From Dactylosporangium sp. AC04546 (GTDB lineage Bacteria; Actinomycetota; Actinomycetes; Mycobacteriales; Micromonosporaceae), in contig NZ_JAHYSG010000011.1 of assembly GCF_022095675.1 (NCBI RefSeq), positions 1-64,000 of the forward strand: a stretch of DNA of 64,000 nt, given 5' to 3'. A program made the position numbers and the translations under genes. Below the pieces are notes generated by a model. The model was not told where the DNA came from and made no database searches. It saw only the letters and a list, made by a program, of their open reading frames with translations. Shown here piece by piece: positions 1-7,473 of the stretch; the stretch's first letter is position 1, and the number at the start of each line of letters is the position of its first letter.

Positions 1-825
1 CGTCGTGGTCGCTCGCGGGGACGCGGAAGGGGAGGCGCCGTTCGAGGCCGACGGGAGCGGCGAGGTGCCGCCGCCCGCCGAGCGGCTGGCCGACGGGCCG
101 GTGTTCGAGGGCGCCGCGGTCGAGCCGGTCGCCGTCGACGTCGGGGACTCCGACGCCTGGCCGGCCGGGCCACCCGGCAGGGCACCCACGCCCGGGACCT
201 TCTGGGGGAGGCGGTCGCTCGGCGGGTCGTTCGGGCCGTCGTCGCGGACCAGCTGGAAGACCACGGCGCCGGTGATGAGCAGGATCAGGACCGCCACGGC
301 CACGGCGCCGACCGGAATGCGGCGCAAACGGGCCGTCTTACGCCGGTTGCCCCGATAGTCCGGACCGTCCTCCTCGTGCGGCTCGTCGGTCACGATGGCG
401 TAGGCCGGGGGCACGTAGTCGGCGACCGTCGGGGAGTCGTCCGCGGAAACGTAAGGCGGCGCGGACACCGAGGGAGCAGCCGAGACGGGGGCCGCCGAGA
501 CCGGAGCGGCCGAGACCGGCGAGTCGTCCACACCAGGCAGGCTGACCACGAACTCCAGGCGCTGCGGCTCGACAGCGGAGGCCCGCATCTCACCCCCGTA
601 CGTCGCCACCGTCGCGGGGTCCACGGCCGGCACCGAAGCCGTCGCGATCGCGGTCGGGCCCTCGCGCCGCTGCTGGCGCGGAATCGCCGGGAAGGTCGGC
701 TTCGCCGGGTTGAACGGCTCCGGAAGCTCCGGAACCGACGCCGAAGCGGAAGCGGTCGGCGGCACACGGTGACGGGCCCGCCGGTCGGACGCCGACGGTT
801 CCTGCTCGTCTCCAGCGACGGACAT
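1..825 (-). CDS. Single-pass membrane protein, partial (3' end beyond window)
   Basis: This minus-strand gene runs off the left edge; 275 codons are visible. It starts at ATG 825, preceded by GGAGGGAGCAGGG as ribosome-binding site. Residues 1-165 are a low-complexity cytoplasmic-like region rich in Pro, Ala, Ser and Val, with a repeated PVSAA stretch near 125-140. An Arg-rich stop (RRKTARLRR) is followed by one membrane segment (about 172-193, IPVGAVAVAVLILLITGAVV). A Ser/Thr/Pro/Gly-rich external linker then continues to the edge. Any external catalytic or binding domain lies outside the window, so no function can be given. The layout resembles actinobacterial membrane-anchored regulators or wall proteins (inference). 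Confidence 0.8.
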   Translation of the reverse strand, partial: MSVAGDEQEPSASDRRARHRVPPTASASASVPELPEPFNPAKPTFPAIPRQQRREGPTAIATASVPAVDPATVATYGGEMRASAVEPQRLEFVVSLPGVDDSPVSAAPVSAAPVSAAPSVSAPPYVSADDSPTVADYVPPAYAIVTDEPHEEDGPDYRGNRRKTARLRRIPVGAVAVAVLILLITGAVVFQLVRDDGPNDPPSDRLPQKVPGVGALPGGPAGQASESPTSTATGSTAAPSNTGPSASRSAGGGTSPLPSASNGASPSASPRATTT

Positions 826-985
826 GCCCGCCCTGCTCCCTCCGGTACCCAGTACTGCCCGGAGCACGGTAGCTTGCGCAAGCAACGATCCTCTACCGGC
901 CAACCGTCCAATGCCCGTCACTTCAAAGAACGCCACAACGGGCTTGACGGGCAATGCGTTGCGATCGGCCGGTAAGTTTGCCCGC

Positions 986-3900
986 ATGGTGCCAGAAGGC
1001 TGGAAAGCGATTGCGGCGGAGCACTCGGTGTGGAGCCGTGTCGAGGATGCGGACGCACACCGTGAGCAAGCGGTCGCGCTCGCCGGACGCCTCGCGGAGT
1101 ACCGGCGAAAAGCCGTGCTCGCCGCGGACCCATGGCAGGACGCGCAGTTCGCGGCGCGGATGTCGGCCCAGGTCGGGGCCCTTGTCGACGCGCTGCCGCC
1201 GGACGTGACGTTCACGGGCGCGGAGGCGGGCCTGCTGGTGACCGTGCCGCTGCTGCACGACGCCCTCTGGGCCGGCATCGCCACCTCCGAGCGGGTGGTG
1301 GAGCCCGGTGACCTGGAGCCGTCGCAGGACGCGACCAGCGACCGGGCCGCGTTCGAGCGGTTCACCCAGACCTACGCCCAGCCCTACCGCCGGGCCCTCG
1401 CGGCCACCCGGGCCGGCAAGCGGGACACCGCCGCCGAGCTGGGCTGGTGGCTGCTGCACCGCTGGATCGGGCGCCGCCCGGCCGCCTACCGGCCGGCGAC
1501 GATCGAGGCGCTGACCGGCCGGGAGGGCGAGGCCCGCACGGCCGAGTTCATCCGGGCCGTGCGCGCCGACCCGGCGTTCCTCAACCGGCACGACCGGCCC
1601 GAGGCCCTCGTCAGCGACAACGCCGGCGTGCGGGAGCGGCTGGTGGCCTTCCTGCTGACCATCGCGCGCGGCCTGGCCATCGAGGTCACCGTGCTGCCGG
1701 AGGTCGTCGGCGAGCACCTGGGCATCGGCGACCCGGTCACCGCCCGGCAGGTCCTCGACACGGTCCGCGACAGCCACTGGGAGCCGCGCGGGGCGACGCT
1801 GGTGCTCAGCGCCGCCTGCGCCCACCCGTCCATCGAGGTCGCGCTGCGCGCCCACATCGACACGCTGAACCAGCTGCTGGCCGAGGCGCAGCGGGCCGCC
1901 GCCCGCGACGAGTCGCTGGTGCCGCTGCGCCACCTGCCCAACCGGGCGGCGACCGACGACGTCGGGCCGGCCATGCAGGACGGCGTCCCGGCGTACCAGT
2001 CGGCCGGGGTCCGCTTCCGGCTGGCCGAGGACCGGGTCCGGGAGCTGCTCATGGGTGAGCAGCTGTACGGCGACCCCGCCCTCGCCATCCGCGAGCTGTA
2101 CCAGAACGCGCTGGACGCCTGCCGCTACCGGGAGGCGCGCACGGAGTACCTCACCCGCGCCCACGACCGGAAGCTGCCGTGGGACGGCCGGATCCGCTTC
2201 GAGCAGGGCGTGGACGTGGACGGCCGCGGCTACCTCGACTGCGTGGACAACGGCATCGGCATGGGCGTGCGCGAGCTCAGCGAGGTCTTCTCGCAGGCCG
2301 GCGTGCGCCTGGCCGACCTGCCGGAGTTCCTGGAGGAGCAGGCCGAGTGGGGCCGGCTCGACCCGCCCGTGCAGCTGTTCCCCAACAGCCGGTTCGGCAT
2401 CGGCGTGCTGAGCTACTTCATGCTCGCCGACGAGCTGACCGTGGAGACCTGCCGGATGGGCCGCGACGGCCAGGCCGGCGAGCGGCTGCGGGTCTCGATC
2501 GCCGGCCCGGGCAGCCTCTTCCGCATCCAGGACCTCGGCCCCGGCACCGAGTCGGGCACCACGGTCCGGCTGCACCTGCGCGAGGGCGTGACCGTCTCCT
2601 CGGTCGAGGAGCTGCGCAAGCTGCTGTGGGTCGCCGAGTTCGCGACCGAGGCGACCGACGGCGTGCAGAGTCAGAACTGGGCGCCCGGCGAGCTGTCCGA
2701 GGCGGCCGTCGCGGAGGACGACGAGGACGACGAGGACCTGGTCGGCCCGGGCGTCGTGGCGGCCGAGGGCGCGCGGGTCTGGTGGTGCAAGGGCAGCGGC
2801 GCGCTGCTCGCCGACGGCCTCTACGCCGGCAAGGAGATCTTCGGCGCGGTCGTCAACCTGAACCGGGACCTCGCCCCGCGCCTGTCGGTCGACCGGACCA
2901 AGATTCTCGCGTACCGCGAGGAGGACGTCGACCGCCTGCTGTGGGAGGCGGTGCCGGCGTTGACGGCGCCGGGGACGACCCTGCTCGGGTACGACTGGCT
3001 GTGTCGGCTCGCCCCGGGCCGCCCGCTGGTCGCGGACCTCATCTTCGAGCAGGCCATCGAGCGCGGCCACGGCAAGTGGGACATGGACGGCGAAACCGTC
3101 GACGCGGCCGTGACCGGCTGCTTCGTGGCCAACGACGGCCCGGTCGGCGGCCCTGACGAGCTGGTGGAGTGGCGGCTGACCGCGCTGGCCGCCGGCGGGC
3201 GGTACCGCAAGGTGCTCAAGCCCGGCCCGGACTGGAAGCGGGCGATGCGGGCCCGCCCGTCCGACGCGCTCCTGCTGAGCGTCGACGTCGACGGCACCGG
3301 CCCGTGGCTCGACCCGGTCGACATCGTGCCGCTGGTGCACCTGGTGCGGGCCGCGCGCAAGACCGGCCGGAGCGCGCCGGAGGTGGCCGCCCGGCTGGAG
3401 GCCCTGGGCTTCGAGCCCTCGGTCGGGGCCGCGACCGTGGGCGTCGACCCCGACGACCTCATCTTCACCAGCCGCGACGTCGACGGGACGCGGCCGTGGC
3501 TGCAGCCCGACCAGCCGGTACACCTGGTGCATCTGCTGCGGGCGGCGCACCGGTCCGGCCGCCCGGCCGCCAAGATCGTGGCCCGCCTGCGGCAGCTGGG
3601 CTTCGAGGTGGACGTCGACGTCGACATGCTGCCGATCGAGCAGTTCGGCCCGAAGGACCTCACCATCGCCAGCCGCGACCTCGACGGCTCCCACCCGTGG
3701 CTCGACCCGCGGGAGCCGGTGACGCTGCTGCACCTGCTCCGCGCGGCGCACAAGGTGAGCCTGCCGGCCGACGAGACGGCCGCCCGGCTGGCGCTGCTCG
3801 GCTACCCGCTGGAGCCCGGCTGGGAGTCGCTGGTCACCGAGCCCGACGACCTGGTGCTCATCTCGCGCGACCTGGACAGCACGTCGCCCTGGCTGGAGCT

Positions 3901-4855
3901 CGGCGAGGAGGTGGCGCCGGTGCACGTGCTGCGCGCCGCCGAGCGGACCTCCCGGCCGGTCTCCGAGGTGGCGGCCCGGCTGCGGTCGTTCGGCTTCCGG
4001 CTGGGCGGCGACCTCGACGCCATCGAGGTGGTGAAGCTGGAGCCGGAGGACCTGCAGCTGGCCAGCCGCGACCTCGACGGCTCGCAGCCCTGGCTCGACT
4101 CGTCCCGGCCGGTGCCGCTGATCCACCTGCTGCGCGCCGCCGAGTCGACCGGCCGCGAGGTCGGCGACGTGGCCGCCCGGCTGGCCGCCTGCGGGTACCG
4201 CGTCGACGTCGACCCCGACGCGATCCTCATCGACCACCTGGAGCCCGACGACCTCACCATCACCAGTGAGGACCTCGACGGTTCCGACCCGTGGCTCGAC
4301 CCGATGAAGCCGATCCCGACCATCCGCGTCCTGCGGGCGGCCCAGCGCACCCGCCGCAGCGTGCACGACATCGCGGCGCGGCTGACCTTCCTGGGGTACG
4401 CGGTGAGCCTGCACGGCGCCGGCCCGTCGCTGGACCAGGTGGAGCCCGACGACCTGCTCATCACCAGCCGCGACCTGGACGGCTCGCAGCCGTGGCTGGA
4501 CCTGGACGAGCAGGTGCCGCTCCCCCACCTCCTCCAGGCGGCCCGGCGCGTCCGGCGCCCGGTGCACGAGATCGCGGCCCGCCTGGAGACGCTCGGCTAC
4601 AACGTGGACGTGGACCTGAGCTCGATCGCGGTCGACTCGGTGAAGCCGAACGACCTCCTGCTGGCCAGCACCGACCTCGACGGCTCCCGCCCGTGGCTGG
4701 ACGCCTCGCAGCCGGTGCCGCTCAACCACCTGCTGGCCGCGGCGCAGAAGACCCGCAAGCCGATCGAGGACGTCAGCGCCCGGCTGCGGGCGCTGGGCTA
4801 CTCCGTCCCGGACGTCGACTCGCGCCTGCCGCGCCTGCGCCCCGGCGGGGTGTGA
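986..4855 (+). CDS. GHKL/HSP90-type ATPase with eight C-terminal ~66-aa repeats
   Basis: The protein has 1289 residues from ATG 986; in-frame upstream starts at 824 and 911 have no better ribosome-binding site. The first ~330 residues are helical, of unknown fold, with an HD-like LLHDALW that may be a degenerate HD domain. The middle carries the GHKL ATPase boxes: N-box RELYQNALDA near 367, DNGIGMG near 421, and NSRFGIGVLSYFM near 468 as lid/G2. This is the HSP90 N-terminal type of ATP site. From about residue 755 to 1282 there are eight repeats of ~66 residues, each with DL-x-x-SRDLDGS-x-PWLD, HLLRAA and a VAARLxxLGY helix, like a small winged-helix unit. Such HSP90-repeat proteins have been proposed as parts of bacterial conflict systems (recalled, not searched). 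No effector partner is adjacent; the gene stands alone, divergent from 825 and convergent, 1 bp apart, with the oxidoreductase at 4857. Confidence 0.85.
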   Translation: MVPEGWKAIAAEHSVWSRVEDADAHREQAVALAGRLAEYRRKAVLAADPWQDAQFAARMSAQVGALVDALPPDVTFTGAEAGLLVTVPLLHDALWAGIATSERVVEPGDLEPSQDATSDRAAFERFTQTYAQPYRRALAATRAGKRDTAAELGWWLLHRWIGRRPAAYRPATIEALTGREGEARTAEFIRAVRADPAFLNRHDRPEALVSDNAGVRERLVAFLLTIARGLAIEVTVLPEVVGEHLGIGDPVTARQVLDTVRDSHWEPRGATLVLSAACAHPSIEVALRAHIDTLNQLLAEAQRAAARDESLVPLRHLPNRAATDDVGPAMQDGVPAYQSAGVRFRLAEDRVRELLMGEQLYGDPALAIRELYQNALDACRYREARTEYLTRAHDRKLPWDGRIRFEQGVDVDGRGYLDCVDNGIGMGVRELSEVFSQAGVRLADLPEFLEEQAEWGRLDPPVQLFPNSRFGIGVLSYFMLADELTVETCRMGRDGQAGERLRVSIAGPGSLFRIQDLGPGTESGTTVRLHLREGVTVSSVEELRKLLWVAEFATEATDGVQSQNWAPGELSEAAVAEDDEDDEDLVGPGVVAAEGARVWWCKGSGALLADGLYAGKEIFGAVVNLNRDLAPRLSVDRTKILAYREEDVDRLLWEAVPALTAPGTTLLGYDWLCRLAPGRPLVADLIFEQAIERGHGKWDMDGETVDAAVTGCFVANDGPVGGPDELVEWRLTALAAGGRYRKVLKPGPDWKRAMRARPSDALLLSVDVDGTGPWLDPVDIVPLVHLVRAARKTGRSAPEVAARLEALGFEPSVGAATVGVDPDDLIFTSRDVDGTRPWLQPDQPVHLVHLLRAAHRSGRPAAKIVARLRQLGFEVDVDVDMLPIEQFGPKDLTIASRDLDGSHPWLDPREPVTLLHLLRAAHKVSLPADETAARLALLGYPLEPGWESLVTEPDDLVLISRDLDSTSPWLELGEEVAPVHVLRAAERTSRPVSEVAARLRSFGFRLGGDLDAIEVVKLEPEDLQLASRDLDGSQPWLDSSRPVPLIHLLRAAESTGREVGDVAARLAACGYRVDVDPDAILIDHLEPDDLTITSEDLDGSDPWLDPMKPIPTIRVLRAAQRTRRSVHDIAARLTFLGYAVSLHGAGPSLDQVEPDDLLITSRDLDGSQPWLDLDEQVPLPHLLQAARRVRRPVHEIAARLETLGYNVDVDLSSIAVDSVKPNDLLLASTDLDGSRPWLDASQPVPLNHLLAAAQKTRKPIEDVSARLRALGYSVPDVDSRLPRLRPGGV

Positions 4856-4856
4856 G

Positions 4857-5795
4857 TCAGGAGCGCAGCGCCGGCAGCAGCATCGACTCGGACCAGTCGA
4901 GGAACTCGTGCTGGTTGCCGCCGCCGATCTGCAGCAGCGCGATGTGGGTGAAGCCCGCGTCCATGAAGGCACGGATCGCCGACACGTGCCGGTCGAGGTC
5001 CGGGCCGCACGGGATCGACGCGGCGACGTCCTCCTCGGTGACGAAGGACGACGCCGCGTCGAACGCCCGCGGGTCCGGCAGCTCGGCCATCACCGGCCAC
5101 TGGAGGCCGAACCAGCGGAACTGGTCGAGCGCCCGCTTGCGGCACTCCGACTCGTCCGGGCCGTAGCACAGCGCGACCTGCCCGTAGAAGGGCTTGTCGG
5201 GGATGCGCAGCGACGGGTCGGGCTGCACCGCCACGACGCCGTCGGACAGGGAGGCCGCCACCTCCAGCGAGTCGTGGCCCGATACGGCCATCACGACCGG
5301 CACGCCCTCGTCGGGGCGGTCCCACAGGCGGGCCTCCGGCACCTCGTAGTAGGTCCCGGAGTGGCGCACGGTCTCACCGTCGAGCAGCGGATTGATGATC
5401 TCCAGCGCCTCGGCCAGCATCTCGTGCCGCTGGGTGCGGTGCGGCCAGGCGCCGGCGACGTGCTCGTTGAGGTTCTCCCCCGCGCCGACGCCCAGCGTGA
5501 AGCGGCCCTGGGACATGACGCCGATCGTCGCCGCCTGCTGCGCGACGACGGCCGGGTGGTAGCGGCGGGTCGGGCAGGTGACCATCGTCATCAGCTCGAG
5601 GCTCTCGGTGGCGTAGGCCGCCGCGCCGAGCACCGACCAGGCGAACGGTGCGTGCCCCTGCTCGGTCAGCCACGGGCTGAAGTGGTCGGAGACCGCCGCG
5701 AAGTCGTAGCCGGCCTCTTCCGCCCGGACCGCGTCGTCGACGAGGTCGTTGGGGCCGGTCTGTTCACACATGAGTGTGTAGCCGAAGTTCACCAT
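4857..5795 (-). CDS. F420-dependent LLM-class oxidoreductase (F420-G6PDH-like family)
   Basis: The 312-residue protein starts at ATG 5795 (MVNFGYTLMCEQ). It shows the TIM-barrel luciferase-like pattern of coenzyme F420-dependent enzymes: an N-terminal strand, AVSDHFSPW near 38, TMVTCPTRRYHP near 74, and GVGAGENLNEH near 107. These match the subfamily of the F420-dependent glucose-6-phosphate dehydrogenase-like enzymes. It would transfer hydride between F420 and an unknown substrate in the cytoplasm. It is convergent with the HSP90-type gene (1 bp apart) and divergent from the MFS gene at 5892. The substrate cannot be read from sequence; naming it a true G6P dehydrogenase would be overreach. 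Confidence 0.9.
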   Translation of the reverse strand: MVNFGYTLMCEQTGPNDLVDDAVRAEEAGYDFAAVSDHFSPWLTEQGHAPFAWSVLGAAAYATESLELMTMVTCPTRRYHPAVVAQQAATIGVMSQGRFTLGVGAGENLNEHVAGAWPHRTQRHEMLAEALEIINPLLDGETVRHSGTYYEVPEARLWDRPDEGVPVVMAVSGHDSLEVAASLSDGVVAVQPDPSLRIPDKPFYGQVALCYGPDESECRKRALDQFRWFGLQWPVMAELPDPRAFDAASSFVTEEDVAASIPCGPDLDRHVSAIRAFMDAGFTHIALLQIGGGNQHEFLDWSESMLLPALRS

Positions 5796-5891
5796 GGCGG
5801 GCCGAATACCCGCTGCGGGGCCGGTTACGCCGATTTCCGCACTGCCGGAACAATCTTGGGAAAGGCGCAGCAAATAGGGGAGAATCAATTG

Positions 5892-7115
5892 ATGTCTCCC
5901 TATCGGCCGGTGGTTCGGCACCCCGTTTTCGGGCGGGTGCTGCCGGCGCTGGTGCTCTCGGCGGTCGGCGACGGCATGAGCGCCGTCGCCGTGGGCTGGC
6001 TCGCGCTGGAGCTGGCGCCGGAGCGGTCGCGGGGGCTGTGGGTCGGGCTCGCGGTGGCCGCGTACGCGCTGCCGGGCGCGATCGGCGCGGTCGTGCTGGC
6101 CCCGGCCTTGCGGGGGCGCAGCGGCGCGCATCTGGCCGGGCTCGACGCGACCCTGCGGGCGGTGTTCCTGGGGGCGATCGGGCTGCTCGCGGCCTGCGGG
6201 GCGTTGACGACTCCGCGGTACATCGGGCTGCTCGCATTCTCCGCGCTGCTCAACGCCTGGGGCACGGCCGGGCGGTACACCCTGGTGGCCGAACTCCTGC
6301 CGAAGGAGCTCCACCTGGCGGCGAACGCGCTGCTCACGGCCATCGCGGAGGCGTCCACAGTGGCCGGTCCGGCGCTCGCCGGCCTGCTCATCGCCGTGCT
6401 CGGCGCACCGGCCGTGCTCACCATCGACGCGGCCACGTTCGCGGTGCTGGCGCTGTCGTTCCGGGTGGTCCGGCCGGGGCCGCGGGCCGGGCCGGGAGCC
6501 GGACGCGCCGCGGGCCTGGCGGTGATCCGCCACGACCGGCAACTGCTCGGCCTGACCGCCCTCTCGGCCGGGTTCTTCCTGCTCTTCGGGCCGATTCCGG
6601 TGGCGGTACCGCTGTTCGCGGGATCGGCGGCGGACGTGGGCCTGCTGTACTCGGCGTTCGGCGTCGGCGCGGTCATCGGGGCGGTCGCCGTCGGGCACTG
6701 GCGGCGGCTCCCGCTGTGGCCGGTGACCATCGGCGCGGTCCTGTGCTTCGGCCTGCTGGTGATGCCGCTCGGCCTGGGCCTGCCGCTCTGGGCCGACCTG
6801 CTCACGCTGGCGCTGGCCGGCCTGGCCTGGGCGCCGTTCCCGGCGACGAGCACGGCCCTGTTCCAGCGCGTGGTGCCGCCCGAGCAGCTCCCACCGGTGC
6901 TGGCCGCCCGCGGCGCGGTGCTGGTGCTCGCCACGCCGGTGGGCACGCTGCTCGGCGCGCCGCTGGCGCACACGGCGGGCCCGGCCGCGACCTTCGTGCT
7001 GTGCGGCGCGGGGACCGTCGCGGTCGGCTGCGTGGCGCTGGTGGTGCACCTGTGCGGCCGCGTGGCGCGCGGCCCGCGGGAGCTTCAGGCCACCTCGTCC
7101 AGCACGTTGCGGTAG
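5892..7115 (+). CDS. MFS transporter (probable exporter)
   Basis: The 407-residue protein starts at ATG 5892 behind AGGGGAG (spacing about 9). It consists mainly of hydrophobic segments consistent with 10-12 membrane helices. The N-terminal motif HPVFGRVLPALVLSAVGDGMS followed by VGWLALEL, and the PKELHLAANALL loop with GPALAGLL, mark the DHA3-like/enterobactin-exporter-like MFS group often linked to drug or siderophore efflux. It is a clear paralog of the transporter at 49622. The last 31 bp overlap the end of the convergent gene at 7085. Its substrate is unknown. Confidence 0.88.
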   Translation: MSPYRPVVRHPVFGRVLPALVLSAVGDGMSAVAVGWLALELAPERSRGLWVGLAVAAYALPGAIGAVVLAPALRGRSGAHLAGLDATLRAVFLGAIGLLAACGALTTPRYIGLLAFSALLNAWGTAGRYTLVAELLPKELHLAANALLTAIAEASTVAGPALAGLLIAVLGAPAVLTIDAATFAVLALSFRVVRPGPRAGPGAGRAAGLAVIRHDRQLLGLTALSAGFFLLFGPIPVAVPLFAGSAADVGLLYSAFGVGAVIGAVAVGHWRRLPLWPVTIGAVLCFGLLVMPLGLGLPLWADLLTLALAGLAWAPFPATSTALFQRVVPPEQLPPVLAARGAVLVLATPVGTLLGAPLAHTAGPAATFVLCGAGTVAVGCVALVVHLCGRVARGPRELQATSSSTLR

Positions 7116-7471
7116 GAACACAGCCGGGCGGTGTACTCGCGCAGGACGCGGATCGCCTCGTCGACGTCGTCGGTGAGCACGTCCGGCAGGTCGACGAGCA
7201 GCCGCCGCCCGTCGATCGTGCCGTATCCACTGACCTCGAACCGGCCCTCCCGGACCCACAGGTCGACGCCCAGGTCGACCGTCGTGCGGTCGTAGCGCAG
7301 GACGACCCCGACGAGCGCGAAGGGCGCCTCGCCGGGGCCGATGCGGCCGATGAGCTCCCAGTGCATCGGCCCGTGGGTGGCGGAGATCTGCTGGCCGTAC
7401 CGCTGGAAGTCCTCGCAGCTCGCGTTGAGCGCGGCCAGCAGCGTGGCGGCGCCGGTCGATCGTGGGTCCAT
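7085..7471 (-). CDS. Small hypothetical protein, coupled to the sigma-GH fusion gene
   Basis: The protein has 128 residues (MDPRSTGAATLLAAL). ATG 7471 is preferred over ATG 7477 because the perfect AGGAGG at 7483-7478 lies 6 nt before 7471 but directly touches 7477. It has no signal peptide or membrane segment; it alternates strands and helices, with GPMHWELIGRI near 36 and a C-terminal helix ending NVLDEVA. It follows the sigma-glycosidase fusion gene (stop 7474) by 2 bp, so both are probably co-transcribed and this may be a cytoplasmic partner of that regulator (inference). The family is not recognised. Confidence 0.8.
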   Translation of the reverse strand: MDPRSTGAATLLAALNASCEDFQRYGQQISATHGPMHWELIGRIGPGEAPFALVGVVLRYDRTTVDLGVDLWVREGRFEVSGYGTIDGRRLLVDLPDVLTDDVDEAIRVLREYTARLCSYRNVLDEVA

Positions 7472-7473
7472 CG

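Noticed and set aside
923..4972. Very long minus-strand frame opposite the HSP90-type gene
   Set aside because: Its composition (Arg, Gly, Gln, Val, His rich) is the usual antisense shadow of a high-GC gene; the plus strand has clear ATPase motifs and repeats.
5796..7259. N-terminal extension of the LLM oxidoreductase frame
   Set aside because: It is antisense to the MFS transporter and of low-complexity composition; the family start MVNFGYT lies at 5795.
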